From contig DLHO01000012.1 of assembly GCA_002483265.1 (NCBI GenBank), forward strand, positions 29,704-93,703: a DNA stretch of 64,000 nt. The letters are read 5' to 3'. Each line of letters begins with the position of its first letter. Position 1 is the stretch's first letter. This DNA comes from Flavobacteriales bacterium UBA7666. GTDB taxonomy: Bacteria; Bacteroidota; Bacteroidia; Flavobacteriales_D; Crocinitomicaceae. Shown here piece after piece: positions 10,201 to 17,382 of this stretch. A program made the translations under genes and the position numbers. A model generated the notes under the pieces. That model had not been told where the DNA came from, ran no database searches, and worked only from the letters and a program-made list of their open reading frames with translations.

Positions 10201-10999
10201 GGTTCCGACTGCTCAGTTTGTTACCAATAATCAGGATGGATGTAGCCCTTTAAACGTTGCCTTCTCAAATGATTTGGCAATTACAAATCTTCAGAATTGT
10301 GTGTGGACATTCTCTGATGGTCAAACATTCAACGGTTGTGGAAGCTTGAATGCAGTATTTACTAATCCGGGTTGTTATGATGTTACTTTCACGGGGCAAA
10401 CCACAGATGGTTGTCCGGTTACCGGAGTGTTTGCTTCTGCGGTATGTGTTTACGACAATCCTACAGCAAACTTTACTTACTCACCTCAGTTGCCAACTGA
10501 GTTAGACAATACAGTTCAGTTTACCAGTTTGTCTTACGGAGCAAATTCGTTTGACTGGACTTTTGGAAATAACTACGGAACTTCAACTGAGGAGAATCCT
10601 AATCATACATTCCACGGAGTTGATCCGGATGAGACTGTAAATGTTTGCTTGTTTGTTGTTTCAGAGCACGGATGTGCAGATTCAATTTGCAGACCAATCA
10701 AATTCTATGGAGACTTCCTGGTTTGGGTTCCAAATACCTTTACACCGGATGGAGATGAGTTTAACAACCAGTTTAAACCAATTTTCTCTAAAGACCGTAT
10801 GATCGAGGATTACAATTTGATGATCTTCAATCGTTGGGGAGAATTGATCTTCGAATCTCATGATCCTGAATTCGGATGGGATGGAACTTATCATGAGGAA
10901 TTTGTTCAGGATGGTGTTTATACCTGGACGATTGATGTGAAAGACGGATTGAAAAATAAGAGTCAGAAATACATTGGACACGTGAATAAGTTACAGTAG
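4214..10999 (+). CDS. Giant SprB-repeat surface protein with type B T9SS sorting domain
   Basis: A 2261-residue secreted protein. A signal peptide (hydrophobic IALSVVLLLSTCFAYG, residues about 16-32) is followed by a Gly-rich beta-type domain (about 195-480, many GGGGG runs). From about residue 600 to 1835 there are 16 SprB-type repeats, each with a C-x(2-4)-C-N/D-G start, a GG.P.Y.YS core and an AG.Y.V.V.D.NGC end. Two PKD-like domains (about 2000-2160) follow, and the C-terminal gliding-motility-type CHU_C/type B domain (VPNTFTPDGDEFN, ending NKSQKYIGHVNKLQ). In Flavobacterium, SprB is a mobile surface adhesin for gliding; type B cargo usually depends on a SprF-like partner, and none lies nearby. 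The role here is probably adhesion, but motility is not shown. An ATG 12 codons downstream is a possible alternative start. Confidence 0.9.
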   Translation: MKTKTLPATPDMGYIRIALSVVLLLSTCFAYGQPGKSGAATITALNTVVNCYSPVTNNVTAGSTSVTVNNSGGNNCNWECGDMVMIYQAQGATINTADAPTYGDITAYNNSGLYEFNYVTSAAGNTVNLQNPLANNYTATGRVQLVKVPSYTTLTVNAGASIVPILWQEGGGFRKGGIVAIHCVGTVTVNGMIQATSFGFRPGATEQNSSGTGTNFVSSYVSTNSSDGGEKGESIAGFGVEYTTGAYNRGAPANGGGGGNGHNAGGGGGANGLNGTPWNGQGIMCTACPGAAAWVLDPYVTANGNVLTTSSGGGRGGYSYGSSNQNAIVTGPGNTNWGGDNRDPNGGLGGRPLTIAPQTRIFFGGGGGAGDSNNGSNAPGGSGGGIIYIIAPNVTGSGSIVAQGGAAINQISNSNGSANDAPAGGGGGGTVIIKGTVANSLTLDVVGGKGGDQGPLGSESEGPGGGGGGGYIAITAGSPTLTIAGGQSGMTLSSSLTEFVQNGATDGGTGQTGTIPSTFINYTVTDISATVNTPICVGNAINFTTVVSTPGGTYAWTGPNGYTSTAANPTIASAALTHTGNYQVIYTTPGGCKDTFLLAVVVNPRPVIALVGTNLSCATPCNGSVALNFTTLTTPAYTFAWSNGATTQNISSLCAGNFAVTVTDGNTCTAAANVNITAPTPVSATLAAVNASCNNTCNGSITVTPSGGTPGYQYSLNGAPNQASNSYTALCDGAYTVQVTDANGCFVNVNTTITEPPVLNIALVSTVPSTCATSNGSLTVSASGGAGGYIFTVGAVSHASGTFTGLAPGTYNVIVTDANGCTKNLSVTVASTVSPTASILSQQPVSCFGGFNGSVIIGITGGTPSYTFSLSPGPTNQASNVFNNLAAGNYVATVTDANGCIATVPVVCVQPPQLTYTTTVTNATCDGLCNGQIQITPAGGTAPYDYSHDNGLTFTLANPIINLCAGNVDVVVRDSKGCLTNSTVVITDPAPLSATFTTVDPVCNGSCDGSITVTPSGGVPTYNYSLNGAASQTSNTILNVCSGTQDVIITDANGCTLEVNPVLVDPPAIEIDMVSMIESNCGNNDGELIISASGPNPGFTYSANGGASQTNGTFSNLNAGAYDIVVVDDLGCTAHEFFGVNDVQMDGVLISQSDPLCFGSADGTIEVTNVNGAIPINFELDMSGFLQGSGYFGSLEAGTHIIVITDGGNCVFTIPLTLDQPDPLTFDPVVTDVACYGASTGEIEFTNNAGGTPAYMFSADGGTNFVSGTTFTNLPVGTYDLAVTDNNGCMGLGTAAITQTLPIEITNNKVDLTCFQNSTGFIQLGATGGNSGYQYSIDNGATFVATNSFVSLTAQVYNVVVMDQEGCLQDTTITLTEPNLLVAGATSTDVLCNNACDGTITGTGAGGTVNYMFSVDGGIIFNVSGLFNNLCAGPYDLIINDFNSCSDTTTATINSPVGVSLTVTLTPSTCGNANGEIDMSLAGGTMPYNYSIDNGTTFTLTSVFTGLPADDYPLEAEDANGCGVDSIVTIINMASPVISGVYVTEPTCFSVCDALATVSAAGGTGALSFEINGVIQTDSIFNGLCAGTYDVVIADANACTDTLNVVINQPDTLTFTTIATNLTCFQNQSGTITVTVQGGTGPFNYSYDGGTTFGLVDNAQVLTAGNYNIVVRDDHNCQATGAEVLTQPVLLSATLNLTDPTCYTFCNGSAVANVTGGTLNYTYSWNGVSGVSNTNSNLCAGNYTLEVTDANNCSFDTTYVITDPAEFVIDSVGNTDATCNTFCDGTATIHAVGAVSYSFDNGGTFGPANTLGSLCAQAYQVQATNAAGCIAISSVAIQQPLPVQLFTSMDSLMCTGDTLPLYAIAFGGTAPYTYTWSNGFVGQTQDVIQTAPGVYTVSVVDQNNCTTAAPSSVNLTILPVLAFNLTGDTSICNGSNIVLQVNVTGGAPAYSYQWSTSVNDTLNQITVNPIAPTLYSVSVSDICATVDTNVQVNFYAVPTAQFVTNNQDGCSPLNVAFSNDLAITNLQNCVWTFSDGQTFNGCGSLNAVFTNPGCYDVTFTGQTTDGCPVTGVFASAVCVYDNPTANFTYSPQLPTELDNTVQFTSLSYGANSFDWTFGNNYGTSTEENPNHTFHGVDPDETVNVCLFVVSEHGCADSICRPIKFYGDFLVWVPNTFTPDGDEFNNQFKPIFSKDRMIEDYNLMIFNRWGELIFESHDPEFGWDGTYHEEFVQDGVYTWTIDVKDGLKNKSQKYIGHVNKLQ

Positions 11000-11020
11000 T
11001 CCGAATAAGTAATAAATTAA

Positions 11021-11051
11021 AGCCCCGACATTTTATCGTCGGGGCTTTTTT
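11021..11051 (+). terminator. Rho-independent terminator after the SprB-repeat gene
   Basis: A perfect 9-bp stem, AGCCCCGAC (11021-11029) with GTCGGGGCT (11038-11046), followed by a T run to 11051. It lies about 20 bases past the stop codon at 10999. Confidence 0.9.
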
Positions 11052-11068
11052 GTTACTCGTTACTTCTT

Positions 11069-11236
11069 CCTACTTTTTTCCAAGGCAAAAAAAGTAGGCA
11101 AAAATGCCTTTTCCAATTACAACCTTCGAGCAGTCTTCCTTTTAGGGCCGATCTACTGAAAGGCGGGATCAGGATCCCAAATGACAAGCACTTTCCTTGA
11201 TCGGTATCCGAAAAGGAAGACTTTTACTTCGACACG
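11069..11236. repeat. Intergenic repeat: CTACTTTTTT...AAAAAAAGTAG hairpin plus long imperfect inverted repeat
   Basis: A short hairpin (CCTACTTTTTT about 11080, AAAAAAAGTAGG about 11095) is followed by a longer inverted repeat: CTTCCTTTTAGGGCCGATC (11135-11152) pairs imperfectly with GATCGGTATCCGAAAAGGAAG (11199-11221). No ORF is present. The rest of the gap up to 11356 is featureless. A related CCACCTTTTTT hairpin lies at about 26552-26593, which suggests a dispersed family. Confidence 0.5.
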
Positions 11237-11356
11237 AGATATTGGAGTATGCGGATGATTTTCAATTGAAAGCCAGGATTCATGGAGCTTGTAATTGATA
11301 AGAACTCTCAGCTGCTAATGATTTTTATACTGCAAGTAGATTTGTCTGTTTTTGAA

Positions 11357-12709
11357 TCACTTTCCCTTCACTACAAAAGCCTTGTATTTGTTGGCGGCAT
11401 GCTGACCTGAAATGATTGCACTGTTTTGGGTTTCTAATCCTTCAGACCAGCCTCCGGATAAATAGAGAGAAGGAGATTCGGCTAGTTGCTTGTGCAGAAC
11501 TGCAAGCTGAGTAATAAAATCAGTTGTGATTAAAGGATGCCAAAAGGTGCTCACATGAAGCAGCTTTCCTGATTTTTGAAGTTGTTCAATTGCTTCCGGA
11601 CTAGCCCAGCTTTTATAAATACCATCCAATCGTTTGGAGATCATGCTTAAGTTCATGGTGCTCGAAACTAATTGATTTGAATCATTTGTAATGATATTCA
11701 GGAAGGATGGTTTTTCATTGTTTACAAACGATGAATCTGTATGCAAAGCAATTTTTGCCTGAAAATAGGTGAGGTGCTTTAAACTTTGAATTGCTTCAGA
11801 AAGACTGGGTTCTGATTTTAAGATCTTTGCAGTTTGATCGGCATGGGTAGCGAAAATGACAAAGTCTACCAATTCGGTTTGTTCCATTCCATTGGTTGAA
11901 TAAGTAACCAGCCATTTGTCTTTTGAACGAACCACTTTTGTTACCGGAGAACTGCATTTGATCGTAACCTGTTTGGGGTTCATCTTTTCACCAACCCGCT
12001 GGATCAATGTTCCCATGCCATCCGTCATCACTTTGAATTGATTGGAGGCTTTTGGTTTTCTGAAAGCAAATAATTTCACGATATCAACTGCTGAAGTGGT
12101 TTTGATTTCCGGAACTGTTGTTCCGAGTGATGCCGCAAGGAAAGGGTAGATGATCTCGTTTTTGTATGATTCGTCGAATTTCAGCCCTTTTACCCATGTT
12201 TCAATAGAGATTCCTTTCCAGTGATCCGGATGTTTGTACATTTCGTAAGCCTCTTTATTGAATCGTTTCAATTTCAATAGTTTTCCCAGCCTTTCACCGC
12301 GAAGTTTCATTCCCAATGGAGAAACCAATACCGGTTTTTGCTGCTTTTCCCGTTGGATGAGTAAACTGGCATCCACTGTTTCACTTTGGTACGGATTTGA
12401 ACCGAGTGTTTTTTCAAGGAATGCAATGTAATCATCCCAAGGTCCTTCTATAAAATACTGAGGCCCGGCGTCTACATTCACCAATTGTCCTTCTTTGTTC
12501 CTGATTGACACGGTTTGTGCATTTCCGCCTAGCTTTTCTTCTTTTTCGAACAGCGTGATTTGTGCCGTAGGATCCAGTTCAGAAATGAAATGTGCTCCGG
12601 AAACTCCGGCCATTCCACCACCAATAATGGCAACTTTGGTTTGGGAAAATGAGACAAGGGATTGTGAAAGAAAGAATGCTGTAATAAGTAAACGGAAGGA
12701 AAAATGCAT
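11357..12709 (-). CDS. Secreted FAD-dependent oxidoreductase, prenylcysteine-lyase/amine-oxidase type
   Basis: A 450-residue protein with a signal peptide (MHFSFRLLITAFFLSQSLVSF) and then a dinucleotide-binding motif IIGGGMAGVSGAHFISEL ending in an acidic residue (FEKEEKLGGN), typical of FAD enzymes of the amine-oxidase/protoporphyrinogen-oxidase superfamily. The central part (VDIVKLFAFRKP, VMTDGMGTLIQRVGEKM, VTKVVRS) follows the eukaryotic prenylcysteine oxidase plan, and the end (LYLSGGWSEGLETQNSAIISGQHAANKY) is the second FAD-contact motif. Export of a flavoprotein with this fold suggests an extracytoplasmic substrate; the substrate is unknown. The gene stands alone and is followed by the intergenic repeat at 11069-11236. 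Confidence 0.8.
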   Translation of the reverse strand: MHFSFRLLITAFFLSQSLVSFSQTKVAIIGGGMAGVSGAHFISELDPTAQITLFEKEEKLGGNAQTVSIRNKEGQLVNVDAGPQYFIEGPWDDYIAFLEKTLGSNPYQSETVDASLLIQREKQQKPVLVSPLGMKLRGERLGKLLKLKRFNKEAYEMYKHPDHWKGISIETWVKGLKFDESYKNEIIYPFLAASLGTTVPEIKTTSAVDIVKLFAFRKPKASNQFKVMTDGMGTLIQRVGEKMNPKQVTIKCSSPVTKVVRSKDKWLVTYSTNGMEQTELVDFVIFATHADQTAKILKSEPSLSEAIQSLKHLTYFQAKIALHTDSSFVNNEKPSFLNIITNDSNQLVSSTMNLSMISKRLDGIYKSWASPEAIEQLQKSGKLLHVSTFWHPLITTDFITQLAVLHKQLAESPSLYLSGGWSEGLETQNSAIISGQHAANKYKAFVVKGK

Positions 12710-12751
12710 GAAGCAGGAGATTTTTTAATGTGGGACTAAGATAGTTTTATT

Positions 12752-12811
12752 AATTACGAATTACGAATTACGAATTACGAATTACGAATTTCGTCCCGAT
12801 AGCTATCAGGA
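12752..12811. repeat. 7-bp tandem array (AATTACG)n joined to a CCGATAGCTATC-type palindrome
   Basis: Five copies of AATTACG plus one AATTTCG span 12752-12793. They are followed at once by TCCCGATAGCTATCAGGA (12794-12811), a near-palindrome. The same array-plus-palindrome combination recurs at about 50629-50672. Confidence 0.8.
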
Positions 12812-12824
12812 TGTGAATCAGTGA

Positions 12825-13508
12825 TTATTTGCTCTTTGGAAACAAAGGTTTAAAAGTCCAGTAGAAGTTTACCCGGATATTGGCGCGATATTGATTGAGT
12901 TGTTGTTGTGGAAAATAAATCGAATTCATCAGTTCGTCTGTTTTCCAATAAGATTGTTTTTCGAAGCGGTGACAAGCGCCGAGATTGACATCCATTCCGA
13001 AATTATGGGTGAAATTCATATTCATTCCCACTGAAATGCCGGCATCTGCAAAGTTTCCATTGAGATGAAAGATTTCATTTTCTTCCAGCGGGTAGTTGTC
13101 TTCTGTACGAATGGAATGTCCTCCGGCTTTTGAATAACCATTGAAGTACAAGCTGCTGTTATTCCACTTTTTGAATTCAATGAAGTGGTATTTCAGTTCC
13201 AAAGTAAGGTAAGTCCTGCGATCAGGCTGCGCATACTCATCGTAGTCACTTGCATCGCCATTTTTGGAAACCTCTCTTTCCAACTTGTGACTGTAATGTA
13301 CGGCATCCAAAACAATAGAAAAACGCTTATGGAAACGGTACTCTGCTCCAAGAGAAACACTGCTGTACCAATTGTCTTCAATGGCAATTATCGACAATAG
13401 CTTGCCGCGTAAATAGAATTTGGCTGGAGAAAAATCCTGTGAAAGGGCTTGCTGATTCCATAGTCCAAAACTGCAAATGATTAAGATTGATTTGTGAAAT
13501 AGGTTCAT
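12825..13508 (-). CDS. Outer-membrane beta-barrel-like protein, function unknown
   Basis: A 227-residue protein with a signal peptide (MNLFHKSILIICSFGLWNQQALSQ). The mature part consists of alternating amphipathic strands (SVSLGAEYRFHKRFSIVLDA, TYLTLELKYHFIEF, SLYFNGYSKAGG, ADAGISVGMNMNF) and ends with an aromatic-rich strand (IRVNFYWTFKPLF), as in small outer-membrane barrels of the DUF3575/OmpW-like kind. Family membership cannot be fixed by eye. It starts 24 bases after the stop of the gene at 13532, so the two are likely co-transcribed. Confidence 0.65.
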   Translation of the reverse strand: MNLFHKSILIICSFGLWNQQALSQDFSPAKFYLRGKLLSIIAIEDNWYSSVSLGAEYRFHKRFSIVLDAVHYSHKLEREVSKNGDASDYDEYAQPDRRTYLTLELKYHFIEFKKWNNSSLYFNGYSKAGGHSIRTEDNYPLEENEIFHLNGNFADAGISVGMNMNFTHNFGMDVNLGACHRFEKQSYWKTDELMNSIYFPQQQLNQYRANIRVNFYWTFKPLFPKSK

Positions 13509-13531
13509 TTGTTTTGGGGTTAACGATTTTT

Positions 13532-14467
13532 CTATTTCTCAGAGTCGATTTCTTTTTGGTTCGTAATCTTCCCCAATTTACACTTAAAACTAAAGGATTT
13601 CATGTTTTGTTTGGCTTCTGTTTGCTCGTAAATAGTTCCTTCTTTCATGTTTGAAGTGTCGAAACGCCAGCTTGCAATGGGATCGTGGAAAGCGTCATCG
13701 GTGTCCGTTAAGAAGATCGTTACTTCATCGTTTTCTGACACCAGGAAACGAAATACCCGCGGTTTTTCAGGAAACGAAATGCCGTAGTTGTTTCCTTTGT
13801 GAATGTTTCCAACTTCCAGGTCGCCCATTTTAATGGAAAAATCCAGATCAGGAGCATCCGTTCCGAATAATTCATGATCCCAAGCTTGCCCGTTATTATC
13901 GAATGGTTTTACAATCAATGAATCCAATGAGCATTCAAAGATCTTAGTAAGCGGTTTGATAAACGTAAAAACGTCTGAACGGGTGTTTTGTTTGTAGGTT
14001 GTATTGAATCCATCTTTCCCGTAAAGGTCGGCAGAAATGGAAAGGCTCTGTTTTCCTTCCTTTAGTTTGAGTCCGGCATAGGGAATGAACACTATGTGGG
14101 TTGAAAGACTGGGTTTTGATTCGAAAAATAGTGGGTTATTACTTGATTTGATCTCTATGAAATCACCCTTTCCCAACGTTTTTTGATATCCGAATGCCGG
14201 TTTAACCTGGCTGGTATCTTGAAAAACACTTAGTTTGAATGAGAATTTAGCATTGGTTAATGCTTTGTTCAACATGCTGTCGGCCGGATATTTTTTTCGA
14301 AGCGCATTATAATCAAAGTCAGTAAGAATGCGAAAACCTTTCACACCATTTTCTACATAATCCATTTGGATCTTCACTTGCGGAATGATATTTTCTTTGT
14401 TTTGAGCGAATAGGGGATTGCCGGAAACTACAGTCAACAGGAATATTAAAAGGGTACTATTTTTCAT
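13532..14467 (-). CDS. Secreted protein of unknown function
   Basis: A 311-residue protein with a signal peptide (MKNSTLLIFLLTVVSGNPLFAQ). The mature part is rich in beta strands and charged residues; it includes ILTDFDYNALRKKYPAD, HIVFIPYAGLKLKEGKQSL and, near the end, a C2-like phrase (VTIFLTDTDDAFHDPIASWRF) followed by FKCKLGKI. The aspartate-rich TDTDDAFHD stretch could bind a metal, but no family was recognised. It is the first gene of a probable two-gene unit with the barrel-like protein downstream, and the 7-bp array at 14485 lies directly upstream. Confidence 0.6.
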   Translation of the reverse strand: MKNSTLLIFLLTVVSGNPLFAQNKENIIPQVKIQMDYVENGVKGFRILTDFDYNALRKKYPADSMLNKALTNAKFSFKLSVFQDTSQVKPAFGYQKTLGKGDFIEIKSSNNPLFFESKPSLSTHIVFIPYAGLKLKEGKQSLSISADLYGKDGFNTTYKQNTRSDVFTFIKPLTKIFECSLDSLIVKPFDNNGQAWDHELFGTDAPDLDFSIKMGDLEVGNIHKGNNYGISFPEKPRVFRFLVSENDEVTIFLTDTDDAFHDPIASWRFDTSNMKEGTIYEQTEAKQNMKSFSFKCKLGKITNQKEIDSEK

Positions 14468-14484
14468 TACTAACTTATTTACTG

Positions 14485-14531
14485 AATTGCAAATTGCGAA
14501 TTGCGAATTGCGAATTGCGAATTGCGAATTG
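14485..14531. repeat. 7-bp tandem array (AATTGCG)n
   Basis: Six consecutive 7-base units (AATTGCA once, then AATTGCG) followed by a partial copy, lying between two minus-strand genes. It is the same unit length as the AATTACG and AATTAGG arrays elsewhere in the window. Confidence 0.85.
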
Positions 14532-14548
14532 TTTTTTTACTTACTGTA

Positions 14549-16915
14549 CTACTGCACCACCAATAATTGACGGAACACCGATTTATCCTGATTGTAACCC
14601 GTAATCCAATACGTTCCTTTTTTCCAGGAAGCAGTTACGAAATCTGTTTTTGTTCCGGGTTTTAAGCGTTGGTCTACCAGTCTTCCCATGGCATCACTTA
14701 CTACGATGCGGTCTGCTGTGATTTTACTTTCTACTGTTACAAAACCAGTTGCCGGATTCGGGTAAAGAACGACGTCATTGTTTTTGTTCAGTTCGTCTAA
14801 CGCCAGGTTGTATCCTTTGATTGCAATGGCGTATTCTCCCTTTTGGATGTTGGTGACATTGAACGTTCCCGTTTTGTCATTTACATTTCCAAAGTTCTTG
14901 GTGTAAGTTGGAAATTCAGTCCAATCTACAGAGCGATCGGGACGGTAAAGTAAAATCAAACTGTCTTCCGTTCCAGTGATCAATAAATGATCCAAGTAAG
15001 CATTTCCGCCGGTAAGTTGTCCGCTGTAGCGGAACGTTGCGTTTGCATTGAATCCTGCATTCCAGATTCCGTCAATTCGCCAATAACGTTGTGAAGAGAT
15101 CAGTTTTCCGGATTCCCAATCAATAACAGGATCCGGAGCAGCCCAATTGTGTTCTACAACCACGAAAGCAGAATCAGTTACGCTTTGTACCTGCATTAAC
15201 AAATTGGAATGAGCCAGATTTTTTACTCCGGTAGTTGTCACAGTTGTATAAGTTGCTGTAATAGCATGAGAAATCAATTCGTCTCTGTTCAAATAACCAA
15301 CAGTTGGAATAAAAGGAACGGAAACGGTAACCGTATTGTTCATTCCGGATGAATGAATGGTTGTTTCAAAGGTGTTCCAGTTTTCATCACGCAAGGTTAA
15401 AGTCAACGGAATTTGATTGCTGTAATTGGTTCTTCCTACTAGTTTTTGCTTCAAATGAACAGTCACATCGTGCTGAACTCCATTTTGAACAATGGTCAAT
15501 GAATCAATGGAAACATGTGGCCAGCCTCCCTGAAAGATCCAGTCAGCAAAGAAGTTATTGAGGTTGAATCCGGTAATTGCGCTCAGATCGTCGCGGTATT
15601 CAATGGCATCGATATCGGAGAATTTGTTTTGTTCCAAGAGGTCTTTTAGTCCGTCGAAGAAAAGTGTATCTCCCAAATAGGCTCTAAGCGTATGAATCAT
15701 ATCAGCACCTTTCAAATAGGTGGTGCTTCCGTAAGTATGCGCTTGTGGAACTCCTGAAAGCGGCCAATATCCGCCATCATCCATGTGGCAAGTACGCAAC
15801 AACTCTTTGTGCTCGTTTCTCACAAGTGATTCATAAGCTGCTCTGTTGGTAAACTCTTCTTTGAAAACGTATTCGCAATAAGCGGCGCTTCCTTCGTTGA
15901 TCCACATATCTTCGGCAGTTCTGCAGGTTACCAAGTTTCCCCACCAATGATGCGATAATTCATGTGCCATAGTGGATTGATAGGTTAAAGTTCCGTCGGC
16001 GATCACTTCCGGATAGGCAATATTCATGGCGTGCTCCATTGCTCCGGCAGTCATGGGAACGAGTACATAACCTACGCGATCCCAACGATACGGTCCGAAT
16101 TTGTCTTCGAAAATATCGAATGCACTTTCCAGATTCACAAAAGAGGTTTTCATTTGAGTGGTATCTGAAGCGTGTGCTGCTAATTTTACCGGAATCGGAT
16201 TGTTTTGATAGTTTGTAAATGAGCCATTAACAAAAACATAATTGGATACTGCAACTGAAATCAAGTAAGATGGAATGGTCTGAAAGACTTTCCAATGATG
16301 GGTTTCCGATAGGTTTGGATTAATAACGGTGGATTGAAAAACACCGCCACAAGCTGCATCGTGAGCCGGAAGTGTTGTTACAAACAGATCGTAAGTAGAT
16401 CGTGTGGTGAAATTATCGAAACACGGAAACCAGGTTTTTCCGTAATTATGAGGAATGTCATCCAATGAAACTCCCACGTTGTAAGCATAAGCGGAATTAA
16501 AATAAAAACCACCGAATGTAGGATCCTGAACGGTTGTTCCATGATAGAAAACTTCAATGGAGGTTGAGTCTCCGATATTGAACGTTGCGCCCAGATTTAC
16601 TTTAAATCCAAGTGGAGCAGGGGTGAATGAAAGTAAGTTTCCATTGGCATCGTGAACGCTGTCAACGGTTGGACCCATCAAGTCCAATTTGATTTCTGTA
16701 ATGTTATTGACTTTTGGTTCGAATATAACCTGTGTATGTCCTTTTAAAATGAAGGTGCTGAAATCCTGCAAATCGAGGTGAACGTTGTAATGTTCAATCG
16801 AAATACTATCGCTTCGGGTATCGTATGGGAAGGAGGTTTGAGCGACAGCGGTATTGAATAAACCTGCGAAGAGGATTAAAAGGCTAAAGGAAAAACGTGC
16901 AGTAGAACGATTCAT
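14549..16915 (-). CDS. M1-family zinc aminopeptidase, T9SS cargo
   Basis: A 788-residue secreted metallopeptidase. The start chosen is the ATG at 16913-16915 (MNRSTARFSF..., signal peptide to TAVAQ); the longer ORF to 17008 reads through an intergenic hairpin repeat and is unlikely. The catalytic zinc motif is HELSHHWWG with H318, E319 and H322, and the third ligand is E341 in WINEGSAAY. The exopeptidase motif, usually GxMEN, reads GAMEH. A C-terminal T9SS type A domain begins near VVLYPNPATGF and ends with FRQLLVVQ. M1 enzymes remove N-terminal amino acids from peptides; here it should act at the cell surface or outside. It stands alone, without a clear terminator. Confidence 0.93.
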   Translation of the reverse strand: MNRSTARFSFSLLILFAGLFNTAVAQTSFPYDTRSDSISIEHYNVHLDLQDFSTFILKGHTQVIFEPKVNNITEIKLDLMGPTVDSVHDANGNLLSFTPAPLGFKVNLGATFNIGDSTSIEVFYHGTTVQDPTFGGFYFNSAYAYNVGVSLDDIPHNYGKTWFPCFDNFTTRSTYDLFVTTLPAHDAACGGVFQSTVINPNLSETHHWKVFQTIPSYLISVAVSNYVFVNGSFTNYQNNPIPVKLAAHASDTTQMKTSFVNLESAFDIFEDKFGPYRWDRVGYVLVPMTAGAMEHAMNIAYPEVIADGTLTYQSTMAHELSHHWWGNLVTCRTAEDMWINEGSAAYCEYVFKEEFTNRAAYESLVRNEHKELLRTCHMDDGGYWPLSGVPQAHTYGSTTYLKGADMIHTLRAYLGDTLFFDGLKDLLEQNKFSDIDAIEYRDDLSAITGFNLNNFFADWIFQGGWPHVSIDSLTIVQNGVQHDVTVHLKQKLVGRTNYSNQIPLTLTLRDENWNTFETTIHSSGMNNTVTVSVPFIPTVGYLNRDELISHAITATYTTVTTTGVKNLAHSNLLMQVQSVTDSAFVVVEHNWAAPDPVIDWESGKLISSQRYWRIDGIWNAGFNANATFRYSGQLTGGNAYLDHLLITGTEDSLILLYRPDRSVDWTEFPTYTKNFGNVNDKTGTFNVTNIQKGEYAIAIKGYNLALDELNKNNDVVLYPNPATGFVTVESKITADRIVVSDAMGRLVDQRLKPGTKTDFVTASWKKGTYWITGYNQDKSVFRQLLVVQ

Positions 16916-16988
16916 AGTTTTAGAAATAGAAAGTAAAGATAATGAATTGCGAATTGTTTTACGCTTTTGAATAGAAGTTAGGGTTGAG

Positions 16989-17012
16989 TACGAGCGTGAC
17001 GCTCGCACCAGC
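16989..17012. repeat. Short hairpin repeat, GAGCGTGACGCTC type (copy 1)
   Basis: TACGAGCGTGACGCTCGCACCAGC contains the palindrome GAGCGTGACGCTC. Related copies are at 17320-17346 and 25990-26014. All three are intergenic and share the form GCGAG-YRTSA-CTCGC with a flanking CCAGC or CTAGC. Confidence 0.6.
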
Positions 17013-17319
17013 AGGAGAGTTGCGAATTATGAATGTTTTTACACTTGTGAGAAGTATTTAGATTTTAAGATTTTAGGATGTAGGATTTTAGGACTTGATC
17101 TGAATACTTGATTTTGAGGATCAAAATCTAGCAAAAGCCAGTAAAATCGAGTGTTAAATCCTTAACCTTTTCATACAGTATCCATACAGTATCTATGCTC
17201 TATCCTCCCTTGATCTACGCTTGATGTATGAGGTAGGAAAAAAGCATCGTTTTTGAAGATGGATTTGAGTGTTTTTAATGAAGGAAGGATTTCTCGCTTT
17301 TGAGAAATGTAATTTAACT

Positions 17320-17346
17320 GGCACGAGTGTGACACTCGCGCCAGCG
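17320..17346. repeat. Short hairpin repeat, GAGTGTGACACTC type (copy 2)
   Basis: TGGCACGAGTGTGACACTCG, continuing CGCCAGC, is a variant of the copy at 16989 with compensatory changes that keep the stem (GAGTGT/ACACTC instead of GAGCGT/ACGCTC). Confidence 0.6.
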
Positions 17347-17374
17347 GATAAAGATTTGTTCGGAAGAATTTCGG

Positions 17375-17382
17375 TAACTTTG
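17375..17382 (+). promoter_or_regulatory. Probable -7 box of the hybrid kinase gene
   Basis: TAACTTTG matches TAnnTTTG, with a TTTG at 17355-17358 upstream (a shorter spacer than usual). The predicted transcription start is about 38 bases before the ATG at 17427. Confidence 0.4.

Noticed and set aside
16916..17008. N-terminal extension of the M1 peptidase
   Set aside because: It reads through an intergenic hairpin repeat and would bury the signal peptide.
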